DNA from: Pseudomonas sp. AL03 | GTDB lineage: Bacteria > Pseudomonadota > Gammaproteobacteria > Pseudomonadales > Pseudomonadaceae | Direction of reading: 5' to 3' | NCBI RefSeq assembly: GCF_029960815.1 | Contig: NZ_JASBRE010000005.1 | Coordinates: forward strand, 124,001 to 188,000 | DNA: 64,000 bases | Shown here: positions 7,323 through 15,927 of the stretch, piece after piece | How positions within the stretch are numbered: position 1 is the stretch's first letter | Layout: each line of letters begins with the position of its first letter | The notes under the pieces: model-generated | The model's database searches: none | Told to the model about the DNA's origin: nothing | The model's input: the letters and a program-made list of their open reading frames with translations, nothing else | Translations under genes and position numbers: made by a program

Positions 7323-8474
7323 TCAGCGCAGAGTGTTGACCATGTCCGCGACGGTGGTCAGCACATCCTTGCCCAACTGCTTCGAGCGCTTGCCGGACCA
7401 GCCGGTCAGCACATTAGGTGCATCGTTGTTGTCCTTGAACGGCATTTCCAGGGTCAGCGACAGGCAGTCGAATTTCTCGCCGACGCTGTTGCACGCCAGG
7501 GTCATGTTGGCTTTGCCCGGCTCGTCGCGGGTGTAGCCGTGCTTGGTCTGGAAGTCCTTGGTCAGGTGCTTGAGATGGCTGCGGAAATGCTCTTCGAGTT
7601 TTTCGATCCGCGGCGTGTAGCCTGGGTTGCCTTCGCAACCGGCGGTGAACACATAGGGGATCTCTTCATCGCCGTGGATGTCGAGGAACAGGTCCACGCC
7701 GTACTGTTCCATTTGCTGCTGAACGAACAGCACTTCCGGGCTGACTTCCTGGCTGGCACTCTGCCAGGCGCGGTTCAGGTCCTGGCCCATGGCGTTGGTG
7801 CGCAGGTGACCGTGGAAAGCGCCGTCCGGGTTCATGTTAGGCACCAGGTACAGGTCGGCGCTGGCCAGTAATTTGCTCAGTACAGGATCGTCGTGCTTTT
7901 CCAGACGTTCAATCACGCCTTCCATGAACCACTCGGCCATGTGTTCGCCGGGGTGTTGCTGGGCGATGATCCAGACCTTGCGTTGACCTTCGGCACCCGT
8001 GCCTTTACGCAGCAGCTGGATGTCCCGGCCTTCGACGCTCTTGCCGGTGGCCAGCAGTTCGGTGCCGGCCTTGGCCAGCGCCTGCTCGATCAACCAGTCA
8101 TGGCGACCGCGGCTGTAGGGTTCGAAGTAAGCAAACCAGGCGTGGGTGGCGGTGGCTTCAAGGCTGAAGCGCAGGCAGTCACCTTCGAATATGGTCGGCA
8201 CCCGGAACCAGTTGACGTGGTCGTAGGACGCGACCGCCTGATAACCATCCCAGGCTTTGTTGTACGAAGACTTGCTGGCATTGTTCAGACGAAACCAGTG
8301 TTCCTGACCGACGTGCAGGCCGCTGGCCTTGAAGTGGAACCACTGAAAGTGCTGGCTGCGGGTGTCCGGCTGGATGGCCAGCAGAGCTTGCAACGGATTG
8401 CTGATGTCCAGCACTTCAATGTTGCCACTGTCGAAGTTGGCACTGATGTCGAAAGAGGATTTAGCCACGGCCAT
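7323..8474 (-). CDS. M14-family zinc carboxypeptidase
   Basis: 383 aa. The zinc ligands are visible: HPGEHMAEWFMEG (HxxE) and the downstream His in LFLDIHGDEE. The catalytic Glu probably lies in the C-terminal LSLTLEMPF. The N-terminal ~120 residues form a beta-rich domain, as in cytosolic M14 (AGBL/CCP-like) carboxypeptidases. No signal peptide is seen, so it is cytoplasmic. It should trim C-terminal residues from peptides; the physiological substrate is not known from sequence. Confidence 0.9.
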   Translation of the reverse strand: MAVAKSSFDISANFDSGNIEVLDISNPLQALLAIQPDTRSQHFQWFHFKASGLHVGQEHWFRLNNASKSSYNKAWDGYQAVASYDHVNWFRVPTIFEGDCLRFSLEATATHAWFAYFEPYSRGRHDWLIEQALAKAGTELLATGKSVEGRDIQLLRKGTGAEGQRKVWIIAQQHPGEHMAEWFMEGVIERLEKHDDPVLSKLLASADLYLVPNMNPDGAFHGHLRTNAMGQDLNRAWQSASQEVSPEVLFVQQQMEQYGVDLFLDIHGDEEIPYVFTAGCEGNPGYTPRIEKLEEHFRSHLKHLTKDFQTKHGYTRDEPGKANMTLACNSVGEKFDCLSLTLEMPFKDNNDAPNVLTGWSGKRSKQLGKDVLTTVADMVNTLR

Positions 8475-8747
8475 AGTCGATTCCTGAATATGATTTTCTG
8501 GCTGCTACTTTACACGCTGGGAAGGGAAAAACCGGGGGGAATTCTGAGGTGACGCGGGGGCGTCCTCCTTGACGCCGACGCAGCTTAGAGACTGTGCGAT
8601 TGATTCTCAAGTGCTACTTTTGATTGGTTTGGGCCAATGATGCCGGGCTTCTCTTGCCAACGGATATTCTTTTGATATCATCCGCGCCATCGAATTTGCA
8701 GCACCTAAAGACTTCATTAGCCTGAAGGCAAAGCCAGAATAACTGGC
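8475..8747. other. Intergenic stretch without a recognised gene
   Basis: 273 bp between the carboxypeptidase start and the prrF terminator. It should hold the carboxypeptidase promoter. I see no coding potential, tRNA or clear hairpin in it. Confidence 0.5.
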
Positions 8748-8776
8748 AAAAAAAAGACCCGGCAAAAAGCCGGGTC
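8748..8776 (-). terminator. Rho-independent terminator of the PrrF sRNA
   Basis: Stem GACCCGGC/GCCGGGTC (8776-8769 with 8763-8756), five-nucleotide loop, then eight T on the minus strand (8755-8748). Confidence 0.9.
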
Positions 8777-8862
8777 AAAAACCGTGATTAGCCTGATGAG
8801 GAGAGAGTCCAGGAGACCGACCTAAGGTCACTTGGACAATCGACTGATCTCGCGACCAGCTG
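8748..8862 (-). ncRNA. prrF: PrrF-type iron-responsive sRNA
   Basis: About 115 nt on the minus strand. The start is set by a promoter with TTGACT (8896-8891) and TATTAT (8874-8869), overlapped by a Fur-box-like sequence. The 3' part contains the stretch CTCTCTCCTCATCAGGC and then TAATCACGG, which I recall as the conserved target-pairing region of Pseudomonas PrrF. It ends in a GACCCGGC/GCCGGGTC hairpin plus eight U. PrrF is made when iron is scarce and represses mRNAs for iron-containing proteins such as SodB and TCA enzymes. Only one copy is seen here, unlike the tandem pair of P. aeruginosa. Confidence 0.85.
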
Positions 8863-8864
8863 CA

Positions 8865-8883
8865 TGCAATAATAATCATTCTC
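8865..8883. promoter_or_regulatory. Fur box over the prrF promoter
   Basis: TGCAATAATAATCATTCTC matches 14 of 19 positions of the classical Fur consensus. It covers the -10 and spacer of the predicted minus-strand promoter (-35 at 8896-8891), so Fur-Fe(II) binding would block the sRNA. Confidence 0.8.
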
Positions 8884-8955
8884 GTTTGCAAGTCAAATTT
8901 TTTTGTCTGCACGATTGGGAAAATCTTTCCCGTCCTCCTCGTAAGCACCCTCGTC

Positions 8956-9297
8956 TCACTCGTTCTGATCGCCCTCCAGGGATCGATCCACCATTGCCTT
9001 GGCCATGTCGATCATGTGTACCGTCGAAAACGCCAGGTCGCGGTTTGCGCCGTGCAAATTGCTGGCTGATTCGTACGCGGTGGCGGCGGCACAACGCAAC
9101 AGATCCGAAGCATGGACCAGCGCCTCTTCGCAGCTGATGTTGCGGTTCACGTCAAAGAAACGTTCTTCGACCACTTCCTCTGAAACAGTTGGTTTCAAGT
9201 AATAGTCCAACGCGCGTTGCGCGGCGGCAGAGCCTTTGGGCGAGGTGAGGCTGGTATCGATTTGCATGTCTGGCAGGTCGTTGCAGGGGATGGACAT
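8956..9297 (-). CDS. DUF6124 (DUF3077-like) small protein
   Basis: 113 aa. The segments AAQRALDYYLKP and EEALVHASDLLRCAAATA are characteristic of a small helical family (DUF6124, formerly DUF3077) found in many copies in Pseudomonas genomes. No signal peptide, membrane helix or catalytic motif is visible. The start at 9297 has a GGAG 12 nt upstream, slightly far; a second ATG at 9267 is possible. It is divergent from the S24-type repressor gene and lies upstream of prrF on the same strand. Function unknown. Confidence 0.75.
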   Translation of the reverse strand: MSIPCNDLPDMQIDTSLTSPKGSAAAQRALDYYLKPTVSEEVVEERFFDVNRNISCEEALVHASDLLRCAAATAYESASNLHGANRDLAFSTVHMIDMAKAMVDRSLEGDQNE

Positions 9298-9343
9298 GGC
9301 GATGGCGAGCTCCGTGATAGATTCAGATCCGTGAACCCATCCT

Positions 9344-9378
9344 AGTACGTACTGTATTTATGACGAGAGTTTAAATAC
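9344..9378. promoter_or_regulatory. Candidate operator between DUF6124 and repressor genes
   Basis: A perfect 10-bp palindrome AGTACGTACT (9344-9353) is followed at once by GTATTTA (9354-9360) and its complement TAAATAC (9372-9378). The dyads lie in the divergent promoter region, where an autoregulating HTH repressor would be expected to bind. Binding itself is inference. Confidence 0.4.
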
Positions 9379-9426
9379 TACAATTTGTGTTTTGATGGTC
9401 GGAGTCCCCCACGTATCGTGCCGCAC

Positions 9427-10077
9427 ATGGATAAATGGATTGAATTGGTCAAGGCCAAGATGAGTGAACTCAAAGTCACTCAAGATGAACTCGCAGATCG
9501 CCTCGGGATGTCCCAGGGCGGCGTCGGCCACTGGCTGAACAAACGCCGCGATCCCGGCGTCGTCAACATGAACCGTGTGTTGAAGGCGCTGGGCATGGAC
9601 TTTCTCGAAGTGGCGCTGGTGATCCGCGAACCACTCATCTTGGAAGAGGAGGAGATACCTCTGGCGCTGAAGTACAACCCGTACTTCCGCTACCCGGTCA
9701 GTGACTGGAAGGAGCCGGCGCAGCTGCGCGATGGTGAGCTGACGGTGTATCGCAAGGAGGAACGCTTCGAGCTGACCGACTACCACGCCCAGGGCCCGGC
9801 CTTCTGGCTGAATGTGGTGGGCGATGCGATGACCGCGCCCACGGGTATCAGCATTGCCGAGGGCATGATGATCCTGGTGGACCCGGCCATCGTGCCGGAA
9901 CCCGGAAAACTGGTGATCGCCCAGTGGCCGGACAGCGCCGAGGCGACCTTTCGCAAGCTGATCGAAGAGGGCGGGCAGCGTTACCTGGTCCCGCTCAATC
10001 CGACCTATCCGAAAGCCCTTTACACCGAAGAGTGCCGAATTATCGGCGTAGTGGTTCAGGCAACCGCCAAATTCTAA
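9427..10077 (+). CDS. XRE/S24-type transcriptional regulator lacking the catalytic serine
   Basis: 216 aa from MDKWIEL; the upstream in-frame extension looks non-coding. An XRE helix-turn-helix occupies residues 6-58 (VTQDELADRLGMSQGGVGHWL). The C-terminal half follows the LexA/CI S24 peptidase fold, but the GDSM motif reads GDAM at 132-135, so the nucleophile is Ala134. A lysine at 177 sits 43 residues later, the lambda CI spacing. No Ala-Gly or Cys-Gly cleavage site is evident in the linker. It probably keeps the dimerisation fold but cannot self-cleave. Not part of a prophage here. Confidence 0.85.
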   Translation: MDKWIELVKAKMSELKVTQDELADRLGMSQGGVGHWLNKRRDPGVVNMNRVLKALGMDFLEVALVIREPLILEEEEIPLALKYNPYFRYPVSDWKEPAQLRDGELTVYRKEERFELTDYHAQGPAFWLNVVGDAMTAPTGISIAEGMMILVDPAIVPEPGKLVIAQWPDSAEATFRKLIEEGGQRYLVPLNPTYPKALYTEECRIIGVVVQATAKF

Positions 10078-10080
10078 TCA

Positions 10081-10113
10081 GATCGGTCCTCGCAAGACGT
10101 AGGACCGATCTTC
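10081..10113 (+). terminator. Hairpin terminator after the S24-type regulator
   Basis: Perfect 10-bp stem GATCGGTCCT/AGGACCGATC (10081-10090 with 10101-10110) followed by a short T-rich run; it also lies just past the liuD stop and may serve both strands. Confidence 0.65.
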
Positions 10114-10116
10114 ATT

Positions 10117-12066
10117 TCACGCTTCTTCCAACTCGACCAACGCACTGCCTTCACTGACCATCTCGCCTTCCTGGCAATACAGCGCCTTGATCACCCCGGC
10201 GTGTGGCGCACGAATGCTGTGCTCCATCTTCATCGCTTCCAGCACCACCAGTTGCGCCCCGGCTTCGACCGTTTGTCCGGCTTCCACCAGTACCCGCACG
10301 ATGCTGCCATTCATGGGCGCGGTCAGCCCGCCCTGATGGCTGTGACTGGCCTCGACGGCACTGATCGGGTCGTAGGACTCGATGCGGCGCAATTCACCTT
10401 CCCATTGCAGATACAGAACGTCGCCACGGCGGATTGCCCGATGCTGGCGGCGCAGGCCGTTGTGCTCGGTCAACAGTTGCTCGCCCTTGAGATGTGCCAA
10501 GCAGGTGTCGCCAAAAGTCAGCGCCCGGTCTTGTCCTTCACTGCTCAAATGCAACGTGATTTCGCGCGGCAGTCCGGCTCGGAAACCGTTACTGATACCC
10601 CAAGGCGAACTCAGGTCATCGGCACGGGTCGCGTTCGGCTGGCTCTGGGCAAACGCCTGGGCGGCGGCTTGCCAGAACTCGTCACTGAGGTCCGCGGCAG
10701 CGGGCAGCAGTTCTTCCTGATAACGCGGAATGAACCCGGTATCCAGTTCGGCCGCAGCGAACGCCGGATGGCCGACTATCCGGCGCAGGAAGTTGATGTT
10801 GGTCTTGAGCCCGCCAATGGCAAACTCATCGAGCATGCTCAGCAGCCGCAGTCGCGCCTGTTCACGATCCTCGCCCCAGGCAATCAGTTTGCCGAGCATC
10901 GGGTCGTAGAACGGCGAGATCTCGTCGCCTTCTTCGACACCGCTGTCCACCCGCCGTCCCGGACCCTCCGCGGATTCGCGATAGAGCTCCAGTCGGCCGG
11001 TAGCCGGCAGGAAATCATTGCCCGGGTCTTCGGCATACAAGCGCACTTCGATGGCATGGCCGATCAGCGGAACCTCGGCTTGAGTCATCGGCAGCGCTTC
11101 GCCGCGGGCCACACGAATCTGCCAGGCCACCAGATCGAGGCCGGTGATGGCTTCGGTGACCGGGTGTTCGACCTGCAGGCGCGTGTTCATCTCCATAAAG
11201 AAGAATTCGCCCCGTGCATCCAGCAAAAACTCCACGGTGCCAGCGCCGACATAGCCGATGGCTTGCGCCGAACGCACGGCCGCTTCGCCCATGGCGCGAC
11301 GCAGTTCCGGGCTCAAGCCAGGAGCGGGTGCTTCTTCAACGACTTTCTGGTGCCGACGCTGAATCGAGCAGTCCCGTTCGTTGAGGTACAGGCAGTTGCC
11401 ATGCTGGTCGGCGAAGACCTGGATTTCCACGTGACGCGGTTTGAGCAGGTACTTCTCCACCAGCATCCGCGAATCGCCGAACGACGATTGCGCTTCACGC
11501 TGAGCCGAGGCCAGGGCTTCGGCCAATTGACTGACGTCCTCGACCACTTTCATGCCTTTGCCGCCGCCACCGGCAGTCGCCTTGAGCAGCACCGGATAAC
11601 CGATGTGTTCGCAAGCGTCGCGGAAGGTGTCGAGGTCCTGCGCCTCGCCGTGGTAACCAGGCACCAATGGCACGCCGGCGGTTTCCATCAAGGCTTTGGC
11701 GGCGGATTTGCTGCCCATCGCGTCAATGGCCGAGGCGGGCGGGCCGAGGAAGATCAGGCCCGCTTCTTCGATGGCGCGGGCGAACCCGGCGTTCTCGGAC
11801 AGAAAGCCATAACCCGGATGAATCGCCTGAGCGCCGCTGGCCTTGGCGGCGGCGATCAGTTTGTCGATTTGCAGGTAACTGTCAGCAGCTTTGCTGCCAC
11901 CGAGGTCGACGCGGATATCCGCTTCGCGGCTGTGCCGGGCTTCACGGTCAGTGGCGCTGTGCACGGCCACGGTGGTCAGGCCCAAGGCCTTCGCGGTACG
12001 CATCACCCGGCAAGCGATTTCGCCGCGGTTGGCCACCAGCAGGGTGGTGAGAACAGGTGCGCTCAT
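10117..12066 (-). CDS. liuD: Methylcrotonyl-CoA carboxylase biotin-containing (alpha) subunit
   Basis: 649 aa. The biotin-carboxylase region spans residues 8-450 (ATP-grasp, GGGGKGMKVV) and the C-terminal biotinyl domain carries the biotinylated lysine in EAMKMEH. With LiuB it carboxylates 3-methylcrotonyl-CoA in leucine catabolism. The ATG at 12066 overlaps the liuC stop by 1 nt (TGATG). It is the last gene of liuABCD. A geranyl-CoA carboxylase would look similar, but the isovaleryl-CoA dehydrogenase and HMG-CoA lyase genes nearby favour the leucine route. Confidence 0.93.
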   Translation of the reverse strand: MSAPVLTTLLVANRGEIACRVMRTAKALGLTTVAVHSATDREARHSREADIRVDLGGSKAADSYLQIDKLIAAAKASGAQAIHPGYGFLSENAGFARAIEEAGLIFLGPPASAIDAMGSKSAAKALMETAGVPLVPGYHGEAQDLDTFRDACEHIGYPVLLKATAGGGGKGMKVVEDVSQLAEALASAQREAQSSFGDSRMLVEKYLLKPRHVEIQVFADQHGNCLYLNERDCSIQRRHQKVVEEAPAPGLSPELRRAMGEAAVRSAQAIGYVGAGTVEFLLDARGEFFFMEMNTRLQVEHPVTEAITGLDLVAWQIRVARGEALPMTQAEVPLIGHAIEVRLYAEDPGNDFLPATGRLELYRESAEGPGRRVDSGVEEGDEISPFYDPMLGKLIAWGEDREQARLRLLSMLDEFAIGGLKTNINFLRRIVGHPAFAAAELDTGFIPRYQEELLPAAADLSDEFWQAAAQAFAQSQPNATRADDLSSPWGISNGFRAGLPREITLHLSSEGQDRALTFGDTCLAHLKGEQLLTEHNGLRRQHRAIRRGDVLYLQWEGELRRIESYDPISAVEASHSHQGGLTAPMNGSIVRVLVEAGQTVEAGAQLVVLEAMKMEHSIRAPHAGVIKALYCQEGEMVSEGSALVELEEA

Positions 12067-12881
12067 CAACGCGACTCCTTGGTGGTGGTTGCGGCTTGCC
12101 AGCTCGGCGGACGTTTTTGCAGAAAGGCCCGCAGGCCTTCCTGGCCTTCGGGGCTGACGCGGATGCGGGCGATGGCGTTTTCGGTGTAGCGCCGCAGCGC
12201 CGGGGTCAGCGCGCCGTGGCCGACTTCACGCAGCAAGTCCTTGCTGGCACGCATGGCGGCCGGGCTGTTGAGCAGCAGGTTGTCGATCCATTGCTCGACG
12301 TTCAGTTCCAGCTCAGCGATCGGATAACTCTCCGACAACAAGCCGATTTCCCGTGCTCGTTGTCCGCCGAAACGCTCGGCGGTCAGCGCGTAGCGCCGTG
12401 CCGCGCGTTCGCCGATGGCTTGCACCACGAACGGGCTGATCACCGCCGGCGCCAGTCCGATACGCACTTCCGACAGGCAGAACTGCGCGTCGTCGGCGCC
12501 GATGGCCATGTCGCAGCAACTGATCAGGCCCAACGCGCCACCGAATGCAGCGCCTTGCACCACCGCCAGCGTCGGGACTTTGAGCTTGGCGAGGTTGTAC
12601 ATCAACTCCGCCAGTTCCCGGGCGTCGTCGAGATTGGTGTGGTAATCGAGTTCGGCCGACTGCTGCATCCAGGCAAGGTCTGCGCCGGCGCTGAAATGCT
12701 TGCCGCGTCCACGCACTAACAGGAAACGCAGACTGGCATCGCTCGACACTTTGTCCAGCGCGAGGATCAGTTCGCGGATCATTTCGGCGTTGAAGGCGTT
12801 GTTCTTTTCTTCACGGCTGAGCCACAGAGTCGCAAAACCCCTTGGATCGCTCAGCAGTTCGAGGGTGTTGAAGTCGCTCAT
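12066..12881 (-). CDS. liuC: Methylglutaconyl-CoA hydratase (crotonase family)
   Basis: 271 aa. Enoyl-CoA hydratase fold with oxyanion-hole segments RGRGKHFSAGADLAWM and QGAAFGGALGLISCCD, typical of crotonases. In the liu pathway it hydrates 3-methylglutaconyl-CoA to HMG-CoA. The start MSDFNTLE has GGGAG just upstream and lies 13 nt after the liuB stop, which excludes the longer version. It sits between the two carboxylase subunit genes, the usual order in Pseudomonas. Confidence 0.92.
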   Translation of the reverse strand: MSDFNTLELLSDPRGFATLWLSREEKNNAFNAEMIRELILALDKVSSDASLRFLLVRGRGKHFSAGADLAWMQQSAELDYHTNLDDARELAELMYNLAKLKVPTLAVVQGAAFGGALGLISCCDMAIGADDAQFCLSEVRIGLAPAVISPFVVQAIGERAARRYALTAERFGGQRAREIGLLSESYPIAELELNVEQWIDNLLLNSPAAMRASKDLLREVGHGALTPALRRYTENAIARIRVSPEGQEGLRAFLQKRPPSWQAATTTKESR

Positions 12882-12894
12882 GATTTTCTCCCGA

Positions 12895-14502
12895 TCACAT
12901 CCGAAACACGCCGAAGCGGCTCTGTTCGACAGGCGCATTCAGCGACGCCGACAAGGCCAGGGCCAATACATCGCGGGTTTGCGCCGGGTCGATGACGCCG
13001 TCGTCCCACAACCGGGCGCTGGAGTAGTAGGGATGACCCTGTTCTTCATACTGGTCGAGGATCGGTTGCTTGATCTCGGCTTCCTGCTCGGCACTGAAAC
13101 TGTGGCCACTGCGCTCGGCCTGCTCGCGTTTAACCTGCACCAAAACACCCGCGGCTTGCTCGGCGCCCATCACACCGATCCGCGCATTCGGCCACATCCA
13201 CAGGAAACGCGGATCGTAAGCCCGGCCGCACATACCGTAGTTACCGGCGCCGAAGCTACCGCCGATGATCACCGTGAATTTCGGCACCTTGGCGCACGCC
13301 ACGGCGGTCACCAGTTTCGCGCCGTGCTTGGCGATGCCGCCGGCCTCGTATTTCTGGCCGACCATGAAACCGGTGATGTTTTGCAGAAACAACAGTGGAA
13401 TGCCGCGCTGACAGGCCAGCTCGATGAAGTGCGCGCCTTTCTGCGCGGCTTCGGCGAAGAGGATGCCGTTGTTGGCGAGGATCGCGATCGGGTAACCGTG
13501 CAAGTAGGCAAAACCGCATACCAGCGTCGTCCCGAACAGCGCCTTGAACTCGTCGAACACCGAACCGTCCACCAACCGCGCGATCACTTCGCGCACGTCG
13601 AACGGCTGCTTGGCGTCCGCCGACACCACGCCGTACAACTCGTCGCTGTTGTAGAGCGGGGCGATGGGCGTGCGCTGTTGCACTTCGCCGAGTTTGCGCC
13701 AGTTGAGGTTGGCGATGCTGCGCCGCGCAATGGCCAAGGCGTGTTCATCACTCTCGGCGTAATGGTCGGCCACCCCGGAAATCTTGCAGTGCACATCGGC
13801 CCCGCCGAGGTCTTCGGCGCTGACCACTTCACCGGTCGCGGCTTTCACCAGCGGTGGGCCGGCGAGGAAAATGGTTGCCTGTTCGCGGACCATGATCGCT
13901 TCGTCCGCCATGGCCGGCACGTACGCGCCACCAGCGGTGCAGGAACCCATGACCACCGCGATTTGCGGAATGCCCATGGCGCTCATGTTGGCCTGGTTGA
14001 AGAAGATTCTTCCGAAGTGCTCACGGTCCGGGAACACTTCATCCTGACGCGGCAGGTTGGCGCCGCCGGAGTCCACCAGGTAGATGCACGGCAAGCGGTT
14101 CTGCTGGGCGATGGTTTGCGCGCGCAGGTGTTTTTTCACGGTCAGCGGGTAGTACGAGCCGCCTTTCACGGTGGCATCGTTGGCGACGATCATGCATTCG
14201 ACGCCTTCCACACGGCCGATCCCGGCAATCACGCCAGCGGCCGGCACGTCTTCGCCATACACCTTGTAGGCCGCCAATTGGCTGATCTCGAGAAACGGCG
14301 AACCCGGATCGAGCAAGCGATTGATCCGCTCACGGGGCAGCAGTTTGCCCCGCGAGGTGTGGCGCTCTTGAGCTTTCGGGCCGCCACCTTGCTGCACTTG
14401 CGCGAGCAGGGTGTGCAGGGCGTCGACCTGTTTGAGCATTGCCGCGCTGTTGGCCGCGAACTCCGCCGAACGGGGGTTGAGCTGGGTATGCAGAATAGCC
14501 AT
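12895..14502 (-). CDS. liuB: Methylcrotonyl-CoA carboxylase carboxyltransferase (beta) subunit
   Basis: 535 aa, the usual length. It carries the acyl-CoA carboxylase beta-subunit fold, with conserved segments [30 protein letters not shown] and [16 protein letters not shown]. It transfers the carboxyl group from biotin on LiuD to 3-methylcrotonyl-CoA. It begins 12 nt after liuA. Confidence 0.95.
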   Translation of the reverse strand: MAILHTQLNPRSAEFAANSAAMLKQVDALHTLLAQVQQGGGPKAQERHTSRGKLLPRERINRLLDPGSPFLEISQLAAYKVYGEDVPAAGVIAGIGRVEGVECMIVANDATVKGGSYYPLTVKKHLRAQTIAQQNRLPCIYLVDSGGANLPRQDEVFPDREHFGRIFFNQANMSAMGIPQIAVVMGSCTAGGAYVPAMADEAIMVREQATIFLAGPPLVKAATGEVVSAEDLGGADVHCKISGVADHYAESDEHALAIARRSIANLNWRKLGEVQQRTPIAPLYNSDELYGVVSADAKQPFDVREVIARLVDGSVFDEFKALFGTTLVCGFAYLHGYPIAILANNGILFAEAAQKGAHFIELACQRGIPLLFLQNITGFMVGQKYEAGGIAKHGAKLVTAVACAKVPKFTVIIGGSFGAGNYGMCGRAYDPRFLWMWPNARIGVMGAEQAAGVLVQVKREQAERSGHSFSAEQEAEIKQPILDQYEEQGHPYYSSARLWDDGVIDPAQTRDVLALALSASLNAPVEQSRFGVFRM

Positions 14503-14514
14503 GGACAGCTCCGT

Positions 14515-15678
14515 TTAGCGGGTTTCGTTGAACAGTTCGCGACCGATCAGCATGCGACGGATCTCACTGGTGCCGGCGCCGATTTCGTACAGCTTGGCGT
14601 CACGCAGCAGACGCCCGGCCGGGAATTCGTTGATGTAGCCGTTGCCACCGAGAATCTGAATCGCGTCGAGGGCCATTTGTGTGGCGCGTTCGGCGCTATA
14701 AAGGATCACACCGGCGGCATCCTTGCGGGTGGTTTCGCCGCGTTCGCACGCTTGCGCTACCGCATAAAGGTAGGCACGGCTGGCATTGAGTTGGGTGTAC
14801 ATGTCGGCGACCTTGCCCTGGATCAGCTGGAATTCACCGATGCTTTGGCCAAACTGCTTGCGGTCGTGGATGTACGGAACGATGAGGTCCATGCAGGCCT
14901 GCATAATCCCGGTCGGGCCGCCGGACAGAACAACGCGTTCGTAATCGAGGCCGCTCATCAGCACCTTCACGCCGCCATTGAGCACGCCGAGGATGTTTTC
15001 TTCCGGCACTTCGACGTCATCGAAGAACAGCTCGCAGGTGTTTGAACCGCGCATGCCGAGCTTGTCGAATTTGTTGCTGCGGCTAAAGCCTTTGGAATCA
15101 CGTTCAACGATGAACGCGGTGATGCCGTGAGGCCCTTTTTCCAGGTCAGTCTTGGCGTAGATCACGTAGGTGTTGGCGTCAGGGCCGTTGGTGATCCAGG
15201 TTTTGCTGCCGTTGAGGACGTAGTGATCGCCGCATTTGTCGGCGCGCAGTTTCATCGACACCACGTCGGAGCCGGCATTCGGTTCGCTCATGGCCAGGGC
15301 GCCAATGTGCTCGCCGCTGATCAGCTTCGGCAGGTATTTGGTTTTCTGCTCGTGATTGCCGTTGCGGTTGATCTGGTTGACGCAGAGGTTGGAATGCGCG
15401 CCGTAGGACAGGGCGACCGAGGCCGAACCACGGCTGATTTCTTCCATGATCACCACGTGGGCCAGGTAACCCAGGCCAGCGCCGCCATACTCTTCCGGCA
15501 CGGTGACGCCCAGCAGGCCCATGTCACCGAATTTACGCCACAGGTCGGCGGGGAAGAGGTTGTCGATGTCGATCTGAGCGGCGCGTGGTGCGATCTCTTT
15601 GGCGACGAAGGACTGAACCTGATCACGCAGCATGTCGATGGTTTCACCGAGGGCAAAGTTCAGGGATGGGTAGCTCAT
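14515..15678 (-). CDS. liuA: Isovaleryl-CoA dehydrogenase
   Basis: 387 aa acyl-CoA dehydrogenase. The helix with the catalytic glutamate particular to isovaleryl-CoA dehydrogenases is recognisable ([16 protein letters not shown]), as are the FAD-contact motifs [13 protein letters not shown] and [17 protein letters not shown]. It oxidises isovaleryl-CoA to 3-methylcrotonyl-CoA, passing electrons to ETF. First gene of liuABCD; two LiuR-like operators lie 55-115 bp upstream. Confidence 0.95.
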   Translation of the reverse strand: MSYPSLNFALGETIDMLRDQVQSFVAKEIAPRAAQIDIDNLFPADLWRKFGDMGLLGVTVPEEYGGAGLGYLAHVVIMEEISRGSASVALSYGAHSNLCVNQINRNGNHEQKTKYLPKLISGEHIGALAMSEPNAGSDVVSMKLRADKCGDHYVLNGSKTWITNGPDANTYVIYAKTDLEKGPHGITAFIVERDSKGFSRSNKFDKLGMRGSNTCELFFDDVEVPEENILGVLNGGVKVLMSGLDYERVVLSGGPTGIMQACMDLIVPYIHDRKQFGQSIGEFQLIQGKVADMYTQLNASRAYLYAVAQACERGETTRKDAAGVILYSAERATQMALDAIQILGGNGYINEFPAGRLLRDAKLYEIGAGTSEIRRMLIGRELFNETR

Positions 15679-15732
15679 GGGTCACCTTTTGGCTTTTTTG
15701 TAGGTAGGGAGGGCAGTGATTTGGCTCTCACC

Positions 15733-15747
15733 TTTACGTTAACGTAA
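15733..15747. promoter_or_regulatory. LiuR-type operator 1
   Basis: TTTACGTTAACGTAA, an almost perfect palindrome of the kind bound by MerR-family LiuR. It lies upstream of liuA and matches the site at 15776-15791 and the one before liuR itself. Confidence 0.75.
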
Positions 15748-15775
15748 GCCTGTGACGGATGGCTGTCAATCACCC

Positions 15776-15791
15776 TTTACGTTAACGTCAA
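15776..15791. promoter_or_regulatory. LiuR-type operator 2
   Basis: TTTACGTTAACGTCAA, the second copy in the liuA/acyl-CoA synthetase intergenic region. One copy may serve each divergent gene. Confidence 0.75.
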
Positions 15792-15801
15792 CTTGAGCGA
15801 C

Positions 15802-15906
15802 TGTAGGAGCAAAGCTTGCTCGCGAAGAACGATAACGCGGTCGTATAGTTACACCGCAGTGCTCCCATCGCGGGCAAGTCGGATCGCCGCACCGCTCGCT
15901 CCTACA
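15802..15906. repeat. REP-like repeat, family B, inside the liuA/synthetase promoter region
   Basis: Outer arms TGTAGGAGC and GCTCCTACA with inner GCTTGCTCGCG/CGGGCAAG-like arms enclose about 60 bp. It lies between operator 2 and the start of the acyl-CoA synthetase gene, so it forms part of that gene's leader. Confidence 0.75.
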
Positions 15907-15927
15907 ATAAAGACAATAGGGGTCGTC

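Noticed and set aside
9427..10077. Prophage remnant suggested by the CI-like repressor
   Set aside because: No integrase, attachment repeats, phage structural or replication genes lie nearby; neighbours are core genes.
10201..15045. Very long open frames on the plus strand (662 and 781 codons) opposite liuD, liuC and liuB
   Set aside because: They are antisense to well-recognised liu genes, have no family resemblance and no ribosome sites; high GC content makes such shadow frames common.
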